Assembly (NCBI GenBank): GCA_025141015.1
Contig: CP081098.1
Span: forward strand, 1,494,501-1,558,500
Length of the DNA stretch: 64,000 bases
Reading direction: 5' to 3'
Origin: Rhodobacteraceae bacterium M382
GTDB taxonomy: Bacteria; Pseudomonadota; Alphaproteobacteria; Rhodobacterales; Rhodobacteraceae
Made by a program: the position numbers and the translations under genes. This document shows positions 42,601 to 51,132 of the stretch, piece by piece (position 1 is the stretch's first letter; the number at the start of each line of letters is the position of its first letter). The notes beneath the pieces are model-generated. The model searched no databases. It saw only the letters and a program-made list of their open reading frames with translations, and was not told the origin of the DNA.

Positions 42601-43463
42601 CAGCAGGTCAGCCTGGCGAGAAGGTGATCAATGTGATCTGGGATCTGGCGGGCGGTCAGGTCAGCTTCGCGCACCAGCCGGTCGAAATGTGTGGTGAAGG
42701 TTTGAATCCGGTCGCTGTCACGAAATGCCAGATAGTGCGATCCGGCATAAAAGACGCACAGAAGTGGACCAAAGAGGGTGACCGGGGCCGAATAGAGGCG
42801 TTTGGCGTCAAACAGATAGATCCGTAAACGCGGGTAAAGCTGGTCACAGACCGTTTTCATGTGTCCGAGCTGCTCCCGCCGGATTTCGAGCGGTAGCCCA
42901 TTGTAATAACCGGTCCCGGTGGCGAAATTGTCCAGCTCGTAGAGCGGCATGGCGATTTCATAATCTGACGGAGCCTGTTGCATCCAGGCCAGCCGGTCCT
43001 GCGAGGCGCCGATCGCCTGATCGGCAGTGCGCCCCAGATGCGGGGCGTATTCCCATTCCAGCAGGGCGCGGGTCTTGAGCATGTCGGGCAGGGCGGCAGG
43101 AACGTGGCGGATCTTGTAACCGGCGGCTTCGCGGTGCCATTCAAAAATACGCTCGTCAACCAGCGCCCGGGGGGCTTCGGTCAGTGACAGCGACCCCGCC
43201 AGCAACTCTGCTGCGCTTTCGGGGCGTTCGGAGAGCGAGAGCAACCAATCCGCCGAAACCCCCAGCACGGCAGCGCAGGCCCCGACCACATGGGCGTTGG
43301 GGAGACGCGCGCCATCATCTGTCAAAAGCTGGGATATTGTCGAGCGGTCCACCCCGGTCTGACGCGCCAGGGCGCTTTGGCTGAGACCGCTGTCCTGCAG
43401 TGCCCGGACCAGGCGCAGGCGAAATTGTTCGGCGCGCAAACGTTTGTCGATATTTATGCTCAT
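42600..43463 (-). CDS. XRE-family transcriptional regulator with C-terminal sensor region
   Basis: A 287-residue protein. The N-terminal helix-turn-helix contains LSQSALARQTGVDRSTISQLL near residue 27 and a Cro/C1-type fold to about residue 80. The remaining 200 residues do not match a named domain that I recognise; they include an aromatic-rich stretch (LFGPLLCVFYAGSHYLAF near 228). The gene is divergent from the DUF2061-desaturase group, which is its most likely target. Confidence 0.82.
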   Translation of the reverse strand: MSINIDKRLRAEQFRLRLVRALQDSGLSQSALARQTGVDRSTISQLLTDDGARLPNAHVVGACAAVLGVSADWLLSLSERPESAAELLAGSLSLTEAPRALVDERIFEWHREAAGYKIRHVPAALPDMLKTRALLEWEYAPHLGRTADQAIGASQDRLAWMQQAPSDYEIAMPLYELDNFATGTGYYNGLPLEIRREQLGHMKTVCDQLYPRLRIYLFDAKRLYSAPVTLFGPLLCVFYAGSHYLAFRDSDRIQTFTTHFDRLVREADLTARQIPDHIDHLLARLTC

Positions 43464-43569
43464 ATGGTGACTAATATCACGTTCTGTGAGTTTTGTTAAT
43501 CATATTCGGAATTCGAAAACCCATGCTCTTGCAGTAACAGTTTTGTGAAATCAACGAGCAGGGGCAAAA

Positions 43570-43776
43570 ATGGAATCGGGTTTAAGATCAATGGTCAAAG
43601 CGGTGATCTGGAATGTGATGGGATTGCTGACCATGACCATTGTCGGATTTCTGGCCACCGGGTCGGTTGCGGCAGGCGGTGTCATGGCGGTGGTTAATAC
43701 TGCCATCGGTTTTGGCATGTACCTGTTTTACGAACGGGTCTGGGCCCGGATCGGATGGGGGCGGCGTCATGTCTGA
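43570..43776 (+). CDS. DUF2061 small membrane protein
   Basis: A 68-residue protein with two hydrophobic helices (VIWNVMGLLTMTIVGFLATG, VMAVVNTAIGFGMYLFYERVW) and a basic tail (RIGWGRRHV), as in the DUF2061 family. The stop overlaps the start of the desaturase gene by eight bases, so both are translated together. The function of DUF2061 is unknown; the pairing suggests a membrane-lipid related role. Confidence 0.82.
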   Translation: MESGLRSMVKAVIWNVMGLLTMTIVGFLATGSVAAGGVMAVVNTAIGFGMYLFYERVWARIGWGRRHV

Positions 43777-44674
43777 GCGTCGGGTCCACTGGGCCGGAGT
43801 GGAGTGGATTACCCTTGGATTGATTCTGGCCTGTTATGCGATCTGGTTGGGTGCGCTGTGGTGGCTGCCCGGGTTGAACATGGTGTTGGCGGTGCTCGTG
43901 TTGGGAGTTGTGATCGCGTTCCATGCCTCGCTGACCCATGAGGTTCTGCATGGTCACCCGTTCAAGTCGAAATGCGTCAACGAGATGACCATGTTCCTGC
44001 CGCTGAACCTGTTCATCCCGTATAATCGGTTCCGAGACACGCATCTGGCGCATCACCGGGATGCGTTGTTGACCGATCCCTATGACGATCCGGAATCCAA
44101 TTTTCTGGATCCTGCGGTATGGCACGCCATGCCGGTTTGGAAACGGGCGCTGTATCGGGTGAACAATACGCTGTTGGGGCGGATCCTGGTGGGGCCCGCC
44201 ATTGGCCAGACCTGTTTTACGCTGGACGATCTGCGCGCCATGGGCCGGGGCGACGGGGCTGTTCTTTGGGCCTGGATGTTGCATGTGCCCGGAGTGGCAC
44301 TGGTGATCTGGGCGGTTGTGGCATCTCCCATGCCGGTCTGGGCCTATGTGCTGGCGGCCTATATCGGGCTGGGGCTTCTCAAGATCCGGACCTTTCTGGA
44401 ACATCGCGCCCACGAAAAATCCCGGGCACGAACCGTGATCGTCGAAGACCGCGGGCCGTTGGCCTGGCTGTTTCTGTTCAACTCGTTGCATGTGGTGCAT
44501 CACATGCACCCAGGTGCTGCCTGGTACGAGCTGCCGCGGCTCTATCGGGAAGGCAAGGAGCGTTACCTGGCCTGCAACGAGGCCTATGTGTTCCGTTCTT
44601 ACGGCCAGGTGTTTCGGCAGTATTTTCTTCGTGCCAAAGATCCGGTTCCGCATCCGCTCTGGCCTCAGGGCTGA
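43769..44674 (+). CDS. fatty acid desaturase family protein
   Basis: A 301-residue membrane di-iron enzyme. Three histidine clusters are visible: HEVLHGHP near residue 52, HLAHHRD near 92 and HVVHHMHPG near 240, the ligands of desaturases and related hydroxylases. Hydrophobic spans lie at residues 12-55 and 165-205. It likely desaturates or hydroxylates acyl chains or membrane lipids; the exact substrate cannot be read from sequence. It overlaps the DUF2061 gene and precedes an EamA transporter. Confidence 0.87.
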   Translation: MSERRVHWAGVEWITLGLILACYAIWLGALWWLPGLNMVLAVLVLGVVIAFHASLTHEVLHGHPFKSKCVNEMTMFLPLNLFIPYNRFRDTHLAHHRDALLTDPYDDPESNFLDPAVWHAMPVWKRALYRVNNTLLGRILVGPAIGQTCFTLDDLRAMGRGDGAVLWAWMLHVPGVALVIWAVVASPMPVWAYVLAAYIGLGLLKIRTFLEHRAHEKSRARTVIVEDRGPLAWLFLFNSLHVVHHMHPGAAWYELPRLYREGKERYLACNEAYVFRSYGQVFRQYFLRAKDPVPHPLWPQG

Positions 44675-44695
44675 ATTGCCGTCATAGACGGGAAC

Positions 44696-45598
44696 ATGAG
44701 CTTATGGATTCCGGTCGCAATCGCCGCCGCATCGTTTCAAACGGTGCGGTTCATGCTGCAAAAGGTGCTCAGCACCGCCACCCTGTCGCCCGTCGGAGCG
44801 ACGTTTTCGCGGTTTGCCTATTCGATGCCGCTGATCCTGTTGGGGTTGGCGGGCTATCTGGTTGTTTCAGGGCGTGAACTGCCGACGTTGAACGCGACGT
44901 TCTGGATGTTTGCCGCGATTGGCGGAACGGCACAGATCCTGGCCACAGTTTGTGTGGTGGCGCTATTCAAACAGCGTAATTTCGCGGTGGGGATCACTTT
45001 CAAGAAGACCGAAGTGATCCAGACCGCAATCGTTGGACTGCTGGTGCTGGGGGACCAGGTATCGCTGTGGGGCACGGTTGCAATTCTCATTGGCCTGGTG
45101 GCAGTTCTGGTCCTGTCCAAAGCGCCCGACAGCACCGGGGCCTGGTGGCGGCATCTGACCAACCGGGCGGCGCAGCTGGGTCTGGGCTCTGGGGTGTTGT
45201 TTGCCTTTTCAGCGGTCAGCTATCGGGGGGCGTCTTTGGAGCTGGGCATGCTGGAACCGGCGTTCCGTGCAGCTGTGACATTGGCGGCCGTTGTGTCGCT
45301 ACAGGCGGGCAGCATGGCATTGTGGCTGGCGTGGCGGGATCGGCCGCAATTGCGCGCAGTCTGGGCCAGCCGCCGTGTGGGCCTGTGGGTGGGGCTGACC
45401 AGCATGGGAGGGTCTTTCTGTTGGTTTCTGGCCTTTACCCTGCAGAATGCCGCCTACGTCAAAGCGCTGGGCCAGGTCGAATTGATCCTGAGCCTGCTGG
45501 CTTCGGTGCTGTTTTTTCGCGAAAAGATTTCCGCCCGCGAAATGTTGGGTATGGCGCTGTTGGGGGGGTCGATCCTGGCGTTGGTTTTGACCATCTGA
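44696..45598 (+). CDS. EamA/DMT-family transporter
   Basis: A 300-residue membrane protein with about ten hydrophobic helices in two halves, the layout of drug/metabolite transporters. The first half has SRFAYSMPLILLGL and the second half FREKISAREMLGMALLGGSILAL, typical EamA ends. Start ATG at 44696 has GGGAA close by. Cargo unknown; 21 bases separate it from the desaturase gene, so cotranscription is likely. Confidence 0.85.
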   Translation: MSLWIPVAIAAASFQTVRFMLQKVLSTATLSPVGATFSRFAYSMPLILLGLAGYLVVSGRELPTLNATFWMFAAIGGTAQILATVCVVALFKQRNFAVGITFKKTEVIQTAIVGLLVLGDQVSLWGTVAILIGLVAVLVLSKAPDSTGAWWRHLTNRAAQLGLGSGVLFAFSAVSYRGASLELGMLEPAFRAAVTLAAVVSLQAGSMALWLAWRDRPQLRAVWASRRVGLWVGLTSMGGSFCWFLAFTLQNAAYVKALGQVELILSLLASVLFFREKISAREMLGMALLGGSILALVLTI

Positions 45599-45620
45599 TT
45601 CCAGTGTCCAGATGCTGTGA

Positions 45621-45700
45621 CGCAGCGCCCGACGGGCGCTGCGCGGCCCAACGCCAAGCCTGGCATCCAGAGGATGCAAGGCGCGGGGGCGGGAGTATCC
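45621..45700. repeat. dispersed element family 2, copy 2
   Basis: CGCAGCGCCC-gac-GGGCGCTGCG (45621-45643) is followed by GCGGCCCAACG, the small stem GCATCC-aga-GGATGC (45663-45677) and GGGGCGGGAG. The same parts in the same order occur at 21669-21750, with a different but still complementary first stem. It lies between the convergent EamA and NUDIX genes. Confidence 0.65.
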
Positions 45701-45721
45701 CGTCGATTTTTCACGGATGGA

Positions 45722-46423
45722 TCAATCCGTGTCAGGCATCGCGTGACCGCGCAGGCGCAGGAACAGGCTGGCCTCGTCGTTGTTGTGAAAATAGGGGACC
45801 GATTTGGGGGGCGTTCGGTCCCGGGCACGACCGGCAACTTCGGCCAGCACCACCTCGGTGATAAACGGCAGATCGAACTGACGGGCTTCGCTCAGTTTGA
45901 TCCACTGCAGATGCGACAGTTCGTCAGACGCATGGGTGAAATCATCCAGATCGCCCTGAATTTCGCCCGCATCCACCAAGAAGAACCGGGCGTCAAATCG
46001 GCGTGGTCGACCGGGAGGGGTCAGGGCCCGAAACACGAACTGCAACGGATGGGCGGCCGGGACGTGGCCAGTGGCGGCAAAGCTGGTCCAATCCTCCGGG
46101 GCGTCGCCCTGCCAGGACCCGGGGGTTCCCAGCACCAGACCGGTTTCTTCCCACAGCTCGCGCACCGCGGCCACAGCCAGCGCATGATGCAGACCCTCCG
46201 GAGCCTGATCGGCCAGGCGGTCGCGGCACAGATCTGGCAACGCAGTACCCAAGGGCACATCGGCATCCGCCGCGTCCACTGCGCCGCCGGGAAACACGAA
46301 CTTGTTGGGCATGAATGCGGCTTTGGCACCCCGCTGCCCCATCAGGATTGCCGGATCATCCATCCGGTTCCGCAAAACAATTACTGTTGCCGCATTGCGA
46401 ATGGCGGTCTTGTCCGTGCTCAT
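45722..46423 (-). CDS. NUDIX hydrolase
   Basis: A 233-residue protein with the Nudix box split by a long loop: PGGAVDAADAD near residue 47 and AAVRELWEETGLVLG near 86 (REx2EExGx). This layout is that of the larger NUDT19/YP-type Nudix proteins that act on nucleoside diphosphates linked to other groups, such as CoA derivatives; substrate not defined here. Start ATG 46423 is chosen over the upstream in-frame ATG at 46498, which lies inside the DUF983 gene. Confidence 0.88.
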   Translation of the reverse strand: MSTDKTAIRNAATVIVLRNRMDDPAILMGQRGAKAAFMPNKFVFPGGAVDAADADVPLGTALPDLCRDRLADQAPEGLHHALAVAAVRELWEETGLVLGTPGSWQGDAPEDWTSFAATGHVPAAHPLQFVFRALTPPGRPRRFDARFFLVDAGEIQGDLDDFTHASDELSHLQWIKLSEARQFDLPFITEVVLAEVAGRARDRTPPKSVPYFHNNDEASLFLRLRGHAMPDTD

Positions 46424-46458
46424 ACTGCGTGCCCTTTTCCCCGATGATCCGCTGTCGA

Positions 46459-46875
46459 TCAATCGCTGTCCCCGAACCCGTGCATACGCCGTGCCCATTG
46501 GAACCCGATGACCGCGCCCTTAATTCTGGGCAGAAGGTACAGAGACAATCCGGTGCAGCCAACCGCAAAGATGGTAAACAGTGTCAACGGCTCCGGCCTC
46601 CAGGTGGTAAATACCACATGCAACAATGGTGCCATCAGATGTCCGACAATCAGGATCGTCAAATAGGCAGGGGCATCATCCGCGCGGTGATGGTGTAACG
46701 GCTGTTCGCAGATCGAACAGGCGTCATTCACCTTCAGGTAGGCGTGCAACAGATTGCCGCTTCCACAATTGGGACATTTGCGCCGCCACCCTTTCAGCAG
46801 GGCCGGTTTCAGCGGGCGATCGGTCTGCGCCTCGGTCTGATCCGGAAGCGACTCCAAAATCTGGGATTGGGTCAT
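46459..46875 (-). CDS. DUF983 membrane protein
   Basis: A 138-residue protein with an N-terminal zinc-ribbon (KCPNCGSGNLL near 34 and CSICEQPL near 54) and two hydrophobic helices (residues 70-120), matching the DUF983 family. Function unknown. It precedes the NUDIX gene with a 35-base gap on the same strand, a pairing that recurs in alphaproteobacteria. Confidence 0.85.
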   Translation of the reverse strand: MTQSQILESLPDQTEAQTDRPLKPALLKGWRRKCPNCGSGNLLHAYLKVNDACSICEQPLHHHRADDAPAYLTILIVGHLMAPLLHVVFTTWRPEPLTLFTIFAVGCTGLSLYLLPRIKGAVIGFQWARRMHGFGDSD

Positions 46876-47076
46876 GAGAAATTCCTGTGTCTTTGATCCA
46901 TATTTGGGGGGTGGGTCGGGTCAGGGAAAGAGGCGAGCCTATCTCTGCGGCAGGATGCCGCGAAAGCGAGGGAGCCAGAAGAAAATGCATTTTTCTGCGA
47001 CGGAACCCGTGGAGCGTTTCGTTAGAGAAGCATGGTTGGCGGCACCGGGTCGCCCATTATCACAGGAACATAGACC

Positions 47077-47559
47077 ATGAAAAACACTGCTTTCATCGCT
47101 GCCATTCTTGCCACCGCAGGTGTGATCGTGGCTGGAACGGCACATGCGCAACCAGGTGGTTTTGGCAAACACGGTCCTAAGGTGAGCTTTGAAGAACTGG
47201 ATACGGACGGCAATGGTGAAGTGACCAAAACGGAAATGGAAGCTCATCGTGACGCCCGGTTTGCCAAGGCAGACACCAATGGTGACGGCAAGCTGACCCT
47301 GGACGAAATGCAAGCCCAGGCCCGGAAAAAGGCCGAAGCGCGCAGCGCCAATATGCTCAAGGAGTTTGACAAGAATGGTGACAATGCACTGAGCCAGGAT
47401 GAGATGCCCAAACCCCGTCGCGCAGGCAAAATGTTCACGCATATGGATGCGGATGGAAGTGGCGGGATCTCGGCCGAAGAATTCGCCGAGGCCAAATCTC
47501 GCATGGGCCAGAAACGTGGCTGGATGAAAGGCAAGGGCAAGGATTGCAGCAGCAACTGA
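47077..47559 (+). CDS. periplasmic EF-hand protein
   Basis: A 160-residue secreted protein with a signal peptide (residues 1-24, ending AHA-QP). Four EF-hand-like loops are visible: DTDGNGEVTKTE, DTNGDGKLTLDE, DKNGDNALSQDE and DADGSGGISAEE, each with the 12-residue D-x-D/N-G pattern expected to bind Ca2+. The C-terminus is Lys/Gly-rich with a lone Cys. It is the first gene before an ECF sigma factor, suggesting a link to envelope stress or metal sensing. Confidence 0.9.
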   Translation: MKNTAFIAAILATAGVIVAGTAHAQPGGFGKHGPKVSFEELDTDGNGEVTKTEMEAHRDARFAKADTNGDGKLTLDEMQAQARKKAEARSANMLKEFDKNGDNALSQDEMPKPRRAGKMFTHMDADGSGGISAEEFAEAKSRMGQKRGWMKGKGKDCSSN

Positions 47560-47656
47560 TCCGGCCTAGGTGATAACAACAGGAGCAAGGCGGCCAGAGG
47601 CGGGCCCATGGACCGCGCTGCCTTGCTCCGGACGCAACGCTGACAGGCCTGAATAC

Positions 47657-48238
47657 ATGACAAAGCCGGAACAGATTCCGTCAGAAGATGCGCTGTTGGT
47701 GTTGTTTGCCAACGGGGACCCTCGGGCTGCGCGGGATCTGACGGATCGGTTGGCACCACGTGCTTTTGCTGTTGCACAACGGGTGCTGGGCGACCGGGCC
47801 GAGGCCGAAGACGTTACCCAGGAAGCCATGATGCGTCTGTGGCGAATGGCACCGGACTGGCAAACCGGCCAGGCCAAAGTGTCGACCTGGCTGTATCGTG
47901 TGGTTATGAATTTGTGTCTGGACCGCAAGAGGCGTGCGCGCGGTGGGGCGGTTGGGTTGGATGCCATCCCGGAACCCGCAGACCCCGCCCAAAGCGCGGC
48001 AGATCGGATGCAGGACAACGCCCGTTGGGATGCGCTGCAGCAGGGATTAATGCAATTGTCTGACCGACAGCGTCAGGCCGTGGTTCTGCGCCACATCGAA
48101 GAATTATCCAATCCGGAGATCGCCGGAATTATGGACATCACAATCGAGGCGGTTGAAAGTCTGACCGCTCGGGGGAAACGGGCCCTGGCAGCCGCATTGG
48201 CTGGTCAGCGCAAGGAGTTGGGGTATAGCGATGGTTGA
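47657..48238 (+). CDS. ECF-type RNA polymerase sigma factor
   Basis: A 193-residue sigma factor. Region 2 spans about residues 20-85 (AEDVTQEAMMRLWRMAPDW, STWLYRVVMNLCLDRKRR) and region 4 about residues 125-180 (LSDRQRQAVVLRHIEELSNPEIAGIM, SLTARGKRAL). ATG at 47657 fits the family. It overlaps the next gene by 8 bases. Its promoter targets are unknown; one is expected to be its own operon. Confidence 0.92.
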   Translation: MTKPEQIPSEDALLVLFANGDPRAARDLTDRLAPRAFAVAQRVLGDRAEAEDVTQEAMMRLWRMAPDWQTGQAKVSTWLYRVVMNLCLDRKRRARGGAVGLDAIPEPADPAQSAADRMQDNARWDALQQGLMQLSDRQRQAVVLRHIEELSNPEIAGIMDITIEAVESLTARGKRALAAALAGQRKELGYSDG

Positions 48239-48632
48239 CCAAAGCAAAGATTCCGAAGAGCCGGGCGACGCGGATGCAACACTTGAGGCGTTGTTTGCAA
48301 AGGCGCGGGCCATTCCGCCCGAGATGCCGGTGGGATTGAGCAATCGGATCGTGATGGATGCCCAACAGATTCAAATCAGCCGATCACAGGCCAGTGTCGA
48401 GATGGGGCCTCCCGAAGCCGGACCTGGGCTGTGGGCTCAGCTGAGGGCAACGCTGGGCGGATGGCCTGCGCTGGGCGGCATGGTGGTTGCATCGCTGTTG
48501 GGTGTCTGGATCGGCGCAGCACCTCCGGCGTTCCTGCCGGATGCGACACAGACCCTGGGGCAGACTGCCCAAGACGTCGATGTTTTTGACAGTTTCGATA
48601 TGGCTATCGTGTTTGCAGAGGACGGATCATGA
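48231..48632 (+). CDS. membrane-anchored anti-sigma-like protein
   Basis: A 133-residue protein with an acidic, soluble N-terminal half (residues 1-65), one transmembrane segment (GMVVASLLGVWIGAAPPAFL near 85-105) and a short periplasmic tail. Size, topology and position, overlapping an ECF sigma gene and followed by a periplasmic sensor gene, fit an anti-sigma factor, though no zinc-binding HxxxCxxC motif is present. Similar proteins in Rhodobacterales are often misnamed dihydroorotate dehydrogenase. Confidence 0.65.
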   Translation: MVDQSKDSEEPGDADATLEALFAKARAIPPEMPVGLSNRIVMDAQQIQISRSQASVEMGPPEAGPGLWAQLRATLGGWPALGGMVVASLLGVWIGAAPPAFLPDATQTLGQTAQDVDVFDSFDMAIVFAEDGS

Positions 48633-49108
48633 GCACCGAACAGGACAAACCGCAAAAGACCCCGATGCGCCCGTGGCTGCGGGTCGTGTTGATTGGATCC
48701 CTGACGGCCAACCTGTTGGTGGTCGGCCTGGTCATCGGAGCAGCCTGGCGGTTCCGGGATCATGACGGAATGCGCCCCACACCGTCCGTTGGGGCGATGA
48801 TGTACCGGGAGTTGTCCCGCGCGGATCGCAATGAACTGCGCCAACATGCCTGGGGAGATCGCGGCAAGTTCAAACAAAAGCGGCTGGAAGACGGGCTGGC
48901 CGTGACCCAGGTGCTGCGGCAGGTGCCTTTTGATCCTGACGCATTGTCAGAATTGTTGAGGGCCCAGGTGCATCGACGCGAGACGTTTCAAGCTGGCATT
49001 CAAGAGAAATGGATCAATCGGGTTGCGAAAATGAGCGATGGAGAGCGTCAGGACTATGCTGATCGTCTCGAAACCCGCATGAAAAAAGGCGGACACAAAC
49101 GCCACTGA
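48629..49108 (+). CDS. periplasmic heavy-metal-sensor-like protein (CnrX/ZraP type)
   Basis: A 159-residue protein with an N-terminal transmembrane segment (VVLIGSLTANLLVVGLVIGAAWRF near 20-42) and a periplasmic, helical, Arg/Gln-rich domain. The LSRADRNELRQHAWGDRGKFKQKRL stretch followed by a second helix pair resembles the periplasmic heavy metal sensor family, whose CnrX member controls an ECF sigma factor. No cysteine or His cluster for metal is seen except a C-terminal HKRH. It overlaps the anti-sigma-like gene by four bases (ATGA). Confidence 0.75.
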   Translation: MSTEQDKPQKTPMRPWLRVVLIGSLTANLLVVGLVIGAAWRFRDHDGMRPTPSVGAMMYRELSRADRNELRQHAWGDRGKFKQKRLEDGLAVTQVLRQVPFDPDALSELLRAQVHRRETFQAGIQEKWINRVAKMSDGERQDYADRLETRMKKGGHKRH

Positions 49109-49313
49109 TGCCCTGGAAATTGATCCAGCATAGACCGCTGTAGGTCTGTCTGATCACGAATGTCAGTAGCCGGGCCCAGAGCATTCGGATGCGGTGCCCC
49201 TGAACATTCCACGAAATCCTGGCGTGGTCCAAACATCAGCCCGGGCAACGACGGGGGCTTTTTGCCTGGCGGCAGTTTCCCACCTACAGCGTCCTGGCAA
49301 AGGACCGGTCCCG

Positions 49314-50708
49314 TCACGCGGCTTGGGGCGACAGGGTCACCCGATTGCGCCCGGCATGTTTGGCCGCATATAGCGCCTGATCAGCCTTGCCAATCAACTG
49401 TTCAACCTGGTTGCGGCCGGTGTCTGAAAGTGACGGTCCCAAGGTGCCACCGATGCTGATGGTGACGGGGACAGGGTGGTCGACTTTGGCGACCTGAAAC
49501 GGGCTGTGGTTTACGACCCGGCACAGTTCACTGGCAGTTTTCTGCAATTCGTTGGCCGTTGTCCCGGGCATGACGATCAGGAATTCCTCGCCGCCGACCC
49601 TTGCAGCCAGATCACCCGGACGCAGAACCGACCGCAATCGTTTGGCGGTTTCGACCAGAACCGCATCCCCGGCCGGGTGGCCGTAGCGGTCGTTGATCGA
49701 TTTGAAATGATCCAGATCTGCGAGGATCACCGCAAAACTCTGGTTATGCAGCTCTGCATGCTGTGACAACCGGGCCAGATAGGGCAGGGCATAGCGGCGA
49801 TTGTATAACCCGGTCATCGGGTCCAGAACCGCCGCGCGTAATCCGCTGCGCACCTGGTCGCGGACCCTGTCGCTTTGTGCCTTGAGGCGCAGTTGGGTTC
49901 GTAATCGCAGCGCCAGCTCGTCGACACAGAACCCGGTCTGCATTGCGTCATGGGCCCCCCGGTCCAGCGCTTCGGCCGCCAGTTTCGGGCTGGCCGGGTT
50001 GGGCACGGCAATGACAACCGTCTGGCGCGTGGCAGCGCGGGCGCGCAAATCGGCGAGCAGTCGCAGTCCGGCGCTTTCGGCGCTTTGGTCCAGCTCCAGA
50101 ATGACCGCATCCGGCACCGGATCTGTCATCAGCGCCTGGATGTCGTTCAGTTGATGGGTGCGCAGTTGGTACGGCACCTCGGGTTTCAGCCGGGCGCGCC
50201 ACAGCGCGGCAGTGGCGGCGTTCTGCGCCACAAGTGCAACTGAAATTGTCGATTGCGCCGGAGCAAAGGGCTCCATGCTTTCAGCGAAGCCCATCGCAGG
50301 CGTGCTGTTGCTTTGGTGGGTGATCTCAGCGGTGTTGGTGCGATTGCGGATCAGGCTGCGGATCCGAGCCTGAAGAATAACATCATCCAACGGGTAACTC
50401 AGCACGTCGTCAATTCCAGCCGACAGCGCGGCCAGCCGGTTTTGGCGGTCATTCTGTTCCGTAACAGCAATTATGGGTACGCCTGCAAATCCATCGCTGC
50501 GGGCCAGCATGGCCTTGATATCTGTGACTTTGCCATCGGGCAGGGACATGGCCGACAGGATCAGGTCGGGGCGGGTTCGTTGGATGGTCGCACCCAACCC
50601 TTCCAGCCGTTCAGCCTGTACCACATGATAGTACGCAGCAGTGAGCTGAACCTTGAGCATGATCCGATTGGTGGCCACGCCATCTATGATCAAAATGGTG
50701 CCCTGCAC
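49314..50708 (-). CDS. pleD: PleD-like diguanylate cyclase with two degenerate receiver domains
   Basis: A 464-residue protein with the PleD order REC-REC-GGDEF. The output domain has the active RVGGEEFLIVMPG near 375 and a product-inhibition site RPGD five residues before it. In the first receiver, the phosphoacceptor position is Ala (LILSAMSLP, where LLDVMMP is expected), and the conserved Lys after the fifth strand is Tyr. The second receiver is also degenerate (AVILELDQ). It should still make c-di-GMP but cannot be switched by phosphorylation of that Asp. GTG at 50708 has AAGG upstream and matches PleD's length. Confidence 0.88.
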   Translation of the reverse strand: MQGTILIIDGVATNRIMLKVQLTAAYYHVVQAERLEGLGATIQRTRPDLILSAMSLPDGKVTDIKAMLARSDGFAGVPIIAVTEQNDRQNRLAALSAGIDDVLSYPLDDVILQARIRSLIRNRTNTAEITHQSNSTPAMGFAESMEPFAPAQSTISVALVAQNAATAALWRARLKPEVPYQLRTHQLNDIQALMTDPVPDAVILELDQSAESAGLRLLADLRARAATRQTVVIAVPNPASPKLAAEALDRGAHDAMQTGFCVDELALRLRTQLRLKAQSDRVRDQVRSGLRAAVLDPMTGLYNRRYALPYLARLSQHAELHNQSFAVILADLDHFKSINDRYGHPAGDAVLVETAKRLRSVLRPGDLAARVGGEEFLIVMPGTTANELQKTASELCRVVNHSPFQVAKVDHPVPVTISIGGTLGPSLSDTGRNQVEQLIGKADQALYAAKHAGRNRVTLSPQAA

Positions 50709-50809
50709 ATTAACACCTTTTCCATACTTGCTATACACGATGGTTGAAGTGTTATTGAATGTGGTTAACAAACCCTTTCTTCCATCGCTAAAAATGGTGA
50801 GGTGCGCGC

Positions 50810-51088
50810 GTGAACGCCGATACTGCCGAAACACTTGCCCTGCAGGCGCTGACCTGGCTGGTGGGTAATGATGAACTTCTGCCCGTGTTTCTGGGGGCCA
50901 CCGGAGCGGACGCCAAGGATCTGCGTGCCCGGGCGGATCAACCGGAATTTCTGAGCTCTGTGCTGGACTTCCTGATGATGGATGATGCCTGGGTCATGGC
51001 GTTTTGCGACGCCCATGGTGTCGCTTACGAGATGCCAATGCGGGCGCGGATGTCGCTGCCGGGTGGTGCACAGGTGCATTGGACCTGA
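50810..51088 (+). CDS. DUF3572 protein
   Basis: A 92-residue protein with the DUF3572 pattern: LALQALTWLVGNDELLPVFLGATG near residue 8 and FLSSVLDFLMMDDAWVMAFC near 47. It starts with GTG after GAGGTG. The family is mostly alphaproteobacterial and of unknown function, often located near the divK-pleD locus, as here: it is divergent from pleD with about 100 bases between their starts. Confidence 0.8.
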   Translation: MNADTAETLALQALTWLVGNDELLPVFLGATGADAKDLRARADQPEFLSSVLDFLMMDDAWVMAFCDAHGVAYEMPMRARMSLPGGAQVHWT

Positions 51089-51132
51089 TACAAGGCCCGC
51101 AACTGAACGTCGCGACCCAAAAGGATCCCACC

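Noticed and set aside
46990-47030. GGAAC..CGTT promoter-like pair upstream of the EF-hand gene
   Set aside because: The spacing between GGAAC and CGTT is 13 bases, shorter than the 16-17 expected for EcfG-type promoters.
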